In this document: positions 35,001-41,222 of the stretch, one piece after another
Layout of the letters: every line of letters starts with the position of its first letter
Numbering within the stretch: position 1 is the stretch's first letter
Source of the DNA: Alteromonadaceae bacterium
GTDB taxonomy: Bacteria; Pseudomonadota; Gammaproteobacteria; Pseudomonadales; Cellvibrionaceae
Assembly: GCA_002746115.1 (NCBI GenBank)
Contig: NVXL01000028.1
Location: forward strand, 1 to 44,908
Length of the DNA stretch: 44,908 nucleotides
Reading direction: 5' to 3'
Program-made: the position numbers and the translations under genes
Notes under the pieces: generated by a model
Databases searched by the model: none
Seen by the model: the letters and a program-made list of their open reading frames with translations, nothing else
What the model was told of the DNA's origin: nothing

Positions 35001-36959
35001 ACGCTACCCCCTGTGTTAGCCGACGATAATCGAGTCCAGCAGATATTGTACAACTTGGTTGGCAACGCAATTAAATTTACTGAAGAAGGTAAGGTCACAG
35101 TGTCGGCGACCTTAAGTGGGTCTTTTATGTGGGTTTCTGTCGCCGATACCGGTATTGGCATCGAACGGACCCAGAGAAAGAAAATATTTGATGCGTTTGA
35201 ACAAGCGGATAGCTCCGAAGAGAGGCGTTACAGCGGTACAGGTCTCGGTCTTGCTGTTACTAAACAACTGGTTGAGCTACATGGTGGTCAAATTAAAATG
35301 GATTCGACTATTGGTGAGGGCAGTGTTTTTCGTTTTAGTTTACCCTTGGCGAGTGCGGAGCCGTCTGTTAAACCGCAAGCCGGTTCGGGGCATACTGAAT
35401 ATTCGGACGACATCGGAAATATCGATAGTCGCGCAAACGCCCCTCATAATGCCTCTCATAATGAAAGTCTTCAACAAGCCGAATCGTTCAAACATGCACT
35501 TGGTCCTAGTCAAGAAATGGCAATCGCAGGAATCGACGGGGACATGCTTGCACAAACCGGCAATAAGGTGGTCGACAATGAGCACAAGCTACCTATTATG
35601 CTTGAGGCTGGTGGTGTCAGTGGTCAATTCCATATCTTGGTGGTAGATGATGAGCACGTTAATCGTCAGGTGTTGATAAATTTATTGTCTGTTAGGAATT
35701 ATCGTGTGTCGGAGTGCGAAAACGGAGTTGAAGCATTGGCGTTGATTAATAATGATAATTTTTATGGCAATACAAGCGTTAAAACTGAAGTCGACTTCGC
35801 TAATAAAATCGATTTAATTTTGCTTGATGTTATGATGCCTGGATTGTCTGGTTTCGAGGTGTGCCGACGAATTCGGGAAACATACACCTCAAGCGAATTA
35901 CCTATCCTATTTCTTACCGCTAAAACCCAAGTGGATGATTTAGCCAAAGGTTACGAAGTCGGTGCGAATGATTTTTTAAGCAAACCTGTTGAGAAAAAGG
36001 AGCTGTTCGCTCGTGTAAATAAAGAATTAAAATTACTGCACACCCATCGGCAGCTACACGAAAAACATGTAGAGTTAAAACATACGCAAACCCAGCTAAT
36101 ACACGCCGAGAAAATGACCGGCCTTAGCACACTCGTGGCGGGCATGGCACATGCGATTAATAACCCTACCAATATGGCTCTGGTAGGCGCTTATAATGTG
36201 GACAATAAAGTTAACCGTTTAAAAGAATACATGTTTGATTATATTGCTCAACAGGAGAGTCACGATGACGAGACCGCAAAACTATTTGAATCGTTATTTA
36301 ATGACCTATCGGCATCGTTAGGCGCTATTAACGAGGGTTCGAGGCGAATAAAGTCTTTAGTCGAAGGTTTTCGCTTGTTTTCTCACTTAAACGAAAGCGA
36401 CTATAGCGATGTTTGCCTAGCGGCTGATATTCAGTCATGTATTACAATATTGGAGGCAACTTACGGTGATACCGTCGAGTTCGTTTGTGATATACATGAC
36501 GACCCTAAAGTGAATGTGCAGGCAGGCCAGCTCAACCAAGTATTTGTTAACGTAATTCGCAATGCTTGTCAGGCCATTGCAGATAAACAGCAGTTACTTG
36601 CCCACGAAGCAGAGAAGAGCAAGCTTAATCTAGGTTATAAACCACATGACGATAAGATTAAGCTTCAGGTCAACACCGAGCCCTTGCCCAAAGGGCTGGT
36701 GTCGGTCCGCTTATATATCGATAGCGATAAGCTTAGTGAACTTGTTGTCTGCGTGAGCGATGACGGGGTTGGTATGCCCGATGAGGTTGTTGGGCGTATC
36801 TTCGAGCCGTTCTTCACAACCCGTGCAGTGGGCGAGGGCACGGGCTTAGGTATGGCCGTAGCTTTTGGTATCGTTGAGCAACACAAGGGGCGGGTTGAGA
36901 TAAGTTCCCGCCCAGGGGGCGGAACAAAGGTGTGGGTGCATTTACCACTTAAGCAGTAA
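32001..36959 (+). CDS. Giant hybrid sensor kinase B, paralogue of kinase A
   Basis: 1652 residues, with the same order as kinase A: signal segment (about 18-40), Reg_prop propellers (GNMWVGTLKGANRY and many more, to about 725), Y_Y_Y domain (about 760-845), membrane helix, HisKA (H about 903 in NTSHELRTPLNG), HATPase, receiver (ILVVDDEHVNRQ at about 1212, Asp about 1275 in LLDVMMPGLSG) and a second H-box GMAHAINNPTN (about 1383) with its HATPase (GTGLGMAVAFGIVEQHKG). A longer linker (about 1115-1205) separates the first HATPase and the receiver. ATG 32001 is preferred (AAAGGG close upstream); ATG 31953 would add 16 residues without a ribosome site. The aldose epimerase gene is convergent downstream. 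The target regulator is not in the window. Confidence 0.93.
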   Translation: MKRPRQKLLFNSMAAKAWQIFLLSLSVALVLRFVPISAYALADQTNQTNALRFTHLRDKQLDSVGFQWVSLQDEQGFMWFGGEHGLVRYDAYKFKLYQNDADNPNSLSGNNVFALEVDAQGNMWVGTLKGANRYNAATDSFTRFVHNPSDPSSIGASDISNILKDSRGHLWFATNGGGLNRFLPSTEEFERVELRANGKIIGGVASLIEDRQGSLWMACTIDQWKTFGLCVLPRAKFGALKADVSFYPYDTATLLSLVHRDLQVYEDSEGQLWVAVMGDGLSHFNRVTTSFVHYRHQPLVSESLGHNEVNHIFEDSHRNFWVGTDKAGLNRLNRDTKQFEHFSHRARDPYSVASDKIHSIYENRFGDLWLGYFPVGLSIRNNYAGVFLNYWNRDDSATSLSDSAVNAIVETAEGNLWVGTEKGLNHINRSSGELTQYVHDPAQALSTSGLTADAVLSLLIDSDGVLWVGTWLGGLSRFNQSEDENIGTFTHFGPQLNRSDSLNDSVVLGLFEDSDKRLWIGTRNGLNQFQPETSTFLRYEHDDSNPDSIMSGEILSMFEDSRGNFWLGSEAGVELMDLEHGTFKHYQHNKTPHSIDEGYVSAIHEDKKGRLWFGIVGAGLNLFDPDTGKVIKKYHREDGLPDTSVKSILEDNRGGLWLSTGYGLSHFQPDTALFRNYTVDHGLAGNIYNHAAYLKTSSGELAFGSSEGLTLFNPENIFKNNVVPPIVITDFHLFHKPVEVGVKNSPLQQSITYMARSADNVLTLNHEQSVFSFEFAALNYQLPHLNQYAYKLDGFDKQWVQSGTIRSATYTNLDPGDYVFRVKGSNNDGLWNELGTAINIRIIPPWWRSWWALSFYILSLLLFFGLIIYSYIQRRRAKVEQRVIEKLQHLDRVKDTFLANTSHELRTPLNGIIGLSDSLIEGVAGPLPQNAQNYLHMIVNSSKRLSHLINDILDFTKLKQETINLDLKNLDLYSQASMVMGIANGLIGAKPLELFNYVDRTLPPVLADDNRVQQILYNLVGNAIKFTEEGKVTVSATLSGSFMWVSVADTGIGIERTQRKKIFDAFEQADSSEERRYSGTGLGLAVTKQLVELHGGQIKMDSTIGEGSVFRFSLPLASAEPSVKPQAGSGHTEYSDDIGNIDSRANAPHNASHNESLQQAESFKHALGPSQEMAIAGIDGDMLAQTGNKVVDNEHKLPIMLEAGGVSGQFHILVVDDEHVNRQVLINLLSVRNYRVSECENGVEALALINNDNFYGNTSVKTEVDFANKIDLILLDVMMPGLSGFEVCRRIRETYTSSELPILFLTAKTQVDDLAKGYEVGANDFLSKPVEKKELFARVNKELKLLHTHRQLHEKHVELKHTQTQLIHAEKMTGLSTLVAGMAHAINNPTNMALVGAYNVDNKVNRLKEYMFDYIAQQESHDDETAKLFESLFNDLSASLGAINEGSRRIKSLVEGFRLFSHLNESDYSDVCLAADIQSCITILEATYGDTVEFVCDIHDDPKVNVQAGQLNQVFVNVIRNACQAIADKQQLLAHEAEKSKLNLGYKPHDDKIKLQVNTEPLPKGLVSVRLYIDSDKLSELVVCVSDDGVGMPDEVVGRIFEPFFTTRAVGEGTGLGMAVAFGIVEQHKGRVEISSRPGGGTKVWVHLPLKQ

Positions 36960-37025
36960 GGCTCATAGTCGTAAAGTGGCTCCGCTATATTCTAACTTCT
37001 AAGGTGCAGCTTCTAATGTGGAGCT

Positions 37026-38072
37026 TTAATGTGCCGCTTCGTTAGCAAATCGATATAAAGTTTTATGCTTTAGCGTTTCACCTGCTCGTAATACCGCGCT
37101 GGGGAAGCTTGGCTGGTTGGGGCTGTCCGGAAAATACTGCGACTCCAAGCAAATGCCAGCATACTGCTTAAAGGGGGTGTCCTTATGCAAGTGGTTACCG
37201 GTGTAACACTGCAAGCCGGGAAGGGTGCTTAAGGCCTGCAAGCTCAGCCCGCTTTTAGGGCAAAATAATTCTGCTTGTAAAACGGGGTGCGGGCTTATTT
37301 CCGTGTCGTTGTGTGTCCAATTGTGGTTTAAGCCAAGGGATTCCACCAGCTCGGGGTGGGTAAGCTTGGGCGGCACACTCGGGTAGATCTCTCGTAGGGG
37401 CTTGGCTTTGGTAAAATCAAAAACGGTGCCATCAACTCGCGCAATCTTGCCAGTTGGTGCGCCCTCGTCAGTTTGTGGCGTGTAATGTGTGCAAGGGATT
37501 CTCAGTGTGTGATCAACAATGTTGGCGTCGCCAGAAAGGTTGAAGTAGGTATGGTTAGTTAAACTTACCACCGTGTCCTTGTCACTATGCGCTCTCCAGT
37601 TGAACGACAGGGTGTTGTCCTCGTCAAGATGGTAGCTGACTTGCGCTGTCAGTTCTCCCGGGAAGCCCTGGTCGCCATCCTCAGAGACAAGCTTTAACGT
37701 AATGCTGACCGGACCCACTTGGGAGATCTCCCAAGTGCGTTTATTAAAACCGATAGGGCCGCTGTGAATATTATCATCGTCGCAATTGTCGGCTAAGGGG
37801 TAACGTTCATTGTTCAGTTTAAACTCAGCGTTAACAATCCGATTACAGTAGCGACCACAAACCGCGCCGATAGACTGAGTATCGGCCAAGTAATCGCTCA
37901 GACGGTTAAAGTTAAGAACCGTATTAATGGCGCCCATATGCTTACTCGGGGCGACGATTTGCTGAATAATAGCGCCGTAGTTACATATCACCACCCGCAT
38001 GCCGTTGGCGTTGCTTAAAGTATGTCGGTATACGTTGTTACCTTGCTTGTCTTGCCCCCAAAGAGTTGGCAT
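37026..38072 (-). CDS. galM: Aldose 1-epimerase (galactose mutarotase)
   Basis: A 348-residue cytoplasmic beta-sandwich enzyme that interconverts alpha and beta anomers of galactose and glucose. Motifs are GRYCNRI (Arg-binding loop), DNIHSGPIGFNKRTW (first catalytic-site His), TNHTYFNLSG (acid His) and GICLESQYFPDSPNQP (base Glu). The length fits GalM. GGAAAC precedes the ATG at seven bases. No galK/galT neighbours are present. It may support sugar use together with the nearby sugar-sensing kinases, which is an inference. Confidence 0.95.
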   Translation of the reverse strand: MPTLWGQDKQGNNVYRHTLSNANGMRVVICNYGAIIQQIVAPSKHMGAINTVLNFNRLSDYLADTQSIGAVCGRYCNRIVNAEFKLNNERYPLADNCDDDNIHSGPIGFNKRTWEISQVGPVSITLKLVSEDGDQGFPGELTAQVSYHLDEDNTLSFNWRAHSDKDTVVSLTNHTYFNLSGDANIVDHTLRIPCTHYTPQTDEGAPTGKIARVDGTVFDFTKAKPLREIYPSVPPKLTHPELVESLGLNHNWTHNDTEISPHPVLQAELFCPKSGLSLQALSTLPGLQCYTGNHLHKDTPFKQYAGICLESQYFPDSPNQPSFPSAVLRAGETLKHKTLYRFANEAAH

Positions 38073-38109
38073 ATAGTGTTTCCTCGAACGGATAAGTCAA
38101 AAATCAAAG

Positions 38110-38160
38110 TATAAATAAATAAATAGATGAATGGATAGATAAATGAATGAATGATGAATA
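38110..38160. repeat. Degenerate tetranucleotide repeat (RATA/GAAT type)
   Basis: AAAT, AGAT, GAAT and GGAT units in 4-bp register run for about 50 bases between the LytS-type kinase stop and the galM start. It is a decayed microsatellite within the galM upstream region. Confidence 0.7.
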
Positions 38161-38193
38161 ATTGATTTGTTTACTTATTGATTGAGCGAATGC

Positions 38194-39297
38194 TTATAGA
38201 TGGCTTTCGTCCGTAAACTCGCAGGGAATTTGGATTAACACAGTCACCCCTGCAGGTCTATTGTACAAGAATTCCAAACGGCCTTTGTCGCCATAGTGAG
38301 TATCCAGGCGCTCCCGAGTATTGCTAAGGCCAACACCGCGACTCTGACGGTACTCGGCGTCTTCGCTCTGGTTGGCGGCAGCACCGTAATCGGTAACGCG
38401 GATAATTAAAATATTATCGATACTTTTAGCTGAAACATTAATACTGCCCCCAAACTCACTGCGGCTGATAGCATACTTTATTGAGTTCTCAACCAATGGC
38501 TGTAGCAGCATGCTCGGAATCAATGCATCTTTCACATCTTTATCCATGCGCACAAAAAAACGCAATCGGTCGCTAAACCGAGTGCGCTCGATACCAATAA
38601 ACTGTTCCAAAGCGTGTATCTCGCTCTCAAGTGTGACCTTCTCTTCAATGTCTCGGTCTAGCGAGTAGCTCAAAAACTCACTGAGCTTTTCCACCATGTC
38701 GAATGCAGTTTCATTGTCGCGCTTCAATATCAAAGTTGAAATTGCGTTCATCGTATTGAGCATAAAGTGAGGGTTGAGCTGGTAGCGCAGCATTTTCAAC
38801 TGCGCCTCTTTTGACTGCGCTTGCGAGATCAGGTGTTTTTCTCGTTCGGCAACTAAAAGTAAGTGATAGTGCACGCCATAATATATCATCAAACAGACCG
38901 ACATGACCGACAGAGAGAACAAATACCATTCACCAAACTCTTTCACCGTCGGTAGCTGTATGACTCTGTCCATCGCCCAGCGAAAAGTAACCCATTTGTA
39001 TTCAGTCCATAGCCCTGCGGTAATCGCAACGGTAACGAAGCTCGTAGTCGCTTGTTTGATGACAGAGTCTGTCTTAATACGATTAAATACGACCCAGAGT
39101 AGTACCGCTAAAAGCAAACCCGATACGGTTTCAGATAGTAGATGTAGGACGCCTAGGTAAAACTTCTCGGCTCCACGGGCAACCACGAGCGACACTAAAA
39201 CAATTAGAAAATACCACGTCCATAGGGCAATTTGTAATACCCAAAACCGGCGTCTGGGGGAATTAATATACAAGGTAAAAAGTCGGAAGACCGGCAC
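38194..39297 (-). CDS. LytS/YehU-type sensor histidine kinase
   Basis: A 367-residue membrane kinase with four N-terminal hydrophobic segments (about 18-38, 48-72, 82-105 and 125-145), then a coiled linker. The His_kinase domain has QLNPHFMLNTMNAISTLI (phosphorylated His) and a GHKL ATPase with LQPLVENSIKYAI (N-box), RVTDYGA and GVGLSNTRERL. The start is GTG 39297, with AAGGAT eight bases upstream. This family normally signals to a LytTR-type regulator encoded next to it; none is present here. It precedes galM on the same strand, separated by the tetranucleotide tract. Confidence 0.92.
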   Translation of the reverse strand: MPVFRLFTLYINSPRRRFWVLQIALWTWYFLIVLVSLVVARGAEKFYLGVLHLLSETVSGLLLAVLLWVVFNRIKTDSVIKQATTSFVTVAITAGLWTEYKWVTFRWAMDRVIQLPTVKEFGEWYLFSLSVMSVCLMIYYGVHYHLLLVAEREKHLISQAQSKEAQLKMLRYQLNPHFMLNTMNAISTLILKRDNETAFDMVEKLSEFLSYSLDRDIEEKVTLESEIHALEQFIGIERTRFSDRLRFFVRMDKDVKDALIPSMLLQPLVENSIKYAISRSEFGGSINVSAKSIDNILIIRVTDYGAAANQSEDAEYRQSRGVGLSNTRERLDTHYGDKGRLEFLYNRPAGVTVLIQIPCEFTDESHL

Positions 39298-39563
39298 AGA
39301 CGCAATCCTTTAGAGAATTGAACTAACTCACATTATCATAGCAGGGCTTAGGTCTCGCTGGTAGTCATTCACGGTGCTAGTGGCACGCTATACCCCGTCT
39401 AACTTTAGCCTTATTTCAAAATCAGCTAATTACCAAGCAAAAGGTCACTTTTGTTTTGGGTCGCGTGCTTATATCCGTTACCATGACCGACTTTTGCGCG
39501 CCATTCCTCTGCGGGCACTTATGAACATCGTTATGCCCGATTTGGGCAGGTCAAAGCAGAAGT

Positions 39564-40499
39564 ATGAAAGAAATAGATTCCGAAGTAAGCCAGGTAAAGG
39601 CGCCATCCGGTAAGGCGCCTCTTAACCGTATGCCAAGCGGCGACAAAACACCGTTCAAAATCACCTACTCAAAAGTAACTATCTTAATGGCAGGCATCGT
39701 GACCACGGCACTCTTGATTTTCATAGCCAAATCTCACCAGCCTTCACCAGACCTTCCATTAGCCTCAGAAGAGCCACCGATGCTTTCTGAGCAGATCGGA
39801 ACACAAGATTCGCAGAGTTACCTATCGAGCGATGACATTGCCTTGCCCGACTTTGCCGCCATCACCGACGTCAAACTCAAAAAGCAGGCCTTCTTCGACT
39901 ACCTACGACCGATTGTTGCGCAAGCAAACAATGAGGTATTGCTCTCGCGGGTGCAGGTTTTGACGCTCAGCCAAAAAAGCGAATTAAGTCAGGACGAGGC
40001 GGGATATCTGTTAACGCTTGCCAAGCGTTATAGAGTAAAGGGCTTGCCCGAGATCAGTGACACATTTTATCAAGCACTACTGACTCGCGTCGATAAAGTA
40101 CCCGTCGCGCTAGCCTTGGCGCAAGCGGCTAATGAGTCCGCATGGGGAACCTCACGTTTTGCACTCGAGGCGAATAACCTATTTGGTCAGTGGTGTTTTA
40201 CCAAAGGTTGCGGTGTCGTGCCCAGGTCTCGGGATGAAGGTAAAGTACACGAGGTCGCGCGTTTTGAGTCAGTCCCTAATGCCGTCAAGGCATACATGAA
40301 AAACATTAATTCTGGTAGCGCCTATCAGTTATTAAGGGAGCTAAGATCTGAGATGCGAAAAAACTCAGAACAAATCACCGCGAGCGTGCTTGCTCAAGGC
40401 TTATCTAAGTACTCCTGGCGTGGCGATGAATATATTAAGGAGATTCGTGCGATTATTCGGGTCAATAAACTAGAGCAGTATGATGTTGTAGCAAATTGA
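39564..40499 (+). CDS. Bax-like glucosaminidase domain protein
   Basis: A 311-residue envelope protein. It has a cytoplasmic N-terminus, one membrane anchor (about 38-57, VTILMAGIVTTALLIFIA), a Pro/Ser-rich linker and a C-terminal glucosaminidase (GH73-like) domain (about 165-300). The segment LALAQAANESAWGTSRFALEAN holds the putative catalytic Glu; NLFGQWCF, CGVVPR and VARFESVPNAVKAYMKNIN follow, as in E. coli Bax. It probably cleaves peptidoglycan glycan strands near the inner membrane. The ribosome site is weak. It is divergent from the LytS-type kinase. Confidence 0.9.
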   Translation: MKEIDSEVSQVKAPSGKAPLNRMPSGDKTPFKITYSKVTILMAGIVTTALLIFIAKSHQPSPDLPLASEEPPMLSEQIGTQDSQSYLSSDDIALPDFAAITDVKLKKQAFFDYLRPIVAQANNEVLLSRVQVLTLSQKSELSQDEAGYLLTLAKRYRVKGLPEISDTFYQALLTRVDKVPVALALAQAANESAWGTSRFALEANNLFGQWCFTKGCGVVPRSRDEGKVHEVARFESVPNAVKAYMKNINSGSAYQLLRELRSEMRKNSEQITASVLAQGLSKYSWRGDEYIKEIRAIIRVNKLEQYDVVAN

Positions 40500-40529
40500 T
40501 TTAGTTTAAACTTGTTTTATATTTTCTCG

Positions 40530-40766
40530 ATGGACTACTTAAAGTTAGTCATGGTGTCGGTTCAAATCACACGCGGCAATACTCGTTACCGCAATGAGCG
40601 GCAGGTGATGACGGTTGTGACCCGTAAAAAAGGCGAGGCCGCGCTACAGTGGCAAGGTGCGGGAATGTATGTGTTAGAGGCTCAGGTTGAACGCTCGATC
40701 GAGGGTGCAGCGCATAGTAAACAGCTGAATACCTTGTATGTTACTTTAGCGATGTTTGCCGAATAG
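40530..40766 (+). CDS. Small hypothetical protein
   Basis: A 78-residue frame from ATG 40530 (MDYLKLVMVSVQITRG…LYVTLAMFAE) with mixed charge and some beta-like alternation. There is no signal peptide, membrane helix or recognised family. It follows the Bax-like gene by about 30 bases, and a strong hairpin starts four bases after its stop, which supports real coding. No clear ribosome site is seen; TTG 40512 or a later ATG could be the start. Confidence 0.45.
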   Translation: MDYLKLVMVSVQITRGNTRYRNERQVMTVVTRKKGEAALQWQGAGMYVLEAQVERSIEGAAHSKQLNTLYVTLAMFAE

Positions 40767-40769
40767 GCT

Positions 40770-40815
40770 TAGTGAGAACATGGCGAGTTTATATTGCTCT
40801 CTCCAGTTCTCACTA
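40770..40815. terminator. Long hairpin between convergent genes
   Basis: TAGTGAGAAC and GTTCTCACTA are perfect 10-bp arms. An inner TGGCGAG/CTCTCCA stem (one mismatch, one bulge) extends the helix to about 16 pairs with an 11-base loop. It lies between the small hypothetical gene and the cytochrome gene. No T-run follows. Confidence 0.5.
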
Positions 40816-40875
40816 GGCGCTTGCTGTGTCACAACTTAGGGTGTGATCTTCCCCCGATAAAATGGATATCCTTTG

Positions 40876-41184
40876 TTATTTTTGCGAAGAAAAGAATGCA
40901 GCAATATTTATCATATCTTGCTCAGATAATGCGGCAGCCATACCTTGCATAATCGGATCTTTACGCGCACCTGATTTAAAGTCTTTCAGTTGTTTTACAA
41001 GATAAGATTTCTTTTGCCCTGCAAGGTTTGGAAAGTTCTCACTGAGGCTAATGCCTGGCTTACCGCTGCCGCTGTGACACCCTGCGCAGCTCATTGCTTT
41101 GGCTTTGCCTGCATTGATATCTGCTGCCAGCGCATGTGTGCTCGCAATTAGAGTAACAATAGAAATAAGTATTAATTTTTTCAT
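40876..41184 (-). CDS. Small periplasmic c-type cytochrome (class I)
   Basis: A 102-residue exported monohaem cytochrome. The signal peptide is about 1-20 (LISIVTLIASTHALA). Haem attachment is by CAGCH (about 33-37), the probable axial Met is in DPIMQGMAAALS, and the C-terminal helix is DMINIAAFFSSQK. The pattern NLAGQKKSYLVKQLKDFKSGAR is that of cytochrome c553/c4-like electron shuttles. It lies 38 bases after the toroid-cytochrome fusion gene on the same strand, so it is likely the last gene of that operon and could exchange electrons with it. Confidence 0.93.
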   Translation of the reverse strand: MKKLILISIVTLIASTHALAADINAGKAKAMSCAGCHSGSGKPGISLSENFPNLAGQKKSYLVKQLKDFKSGARKDPIMQGMAAALSEQDMINIAAFFSSQK

Positions 41185-41222
41185 AATTAGTTCCTGCTAT
41201 CGCATGTTTTTGGTTTGTATGC

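Noticed and set aside
40553-40575. GGTTCAAATC resembling a tRNA T-arm
   Set aside because: The 5-bp T-stem does not pair and no cloverleaf can be drawn.
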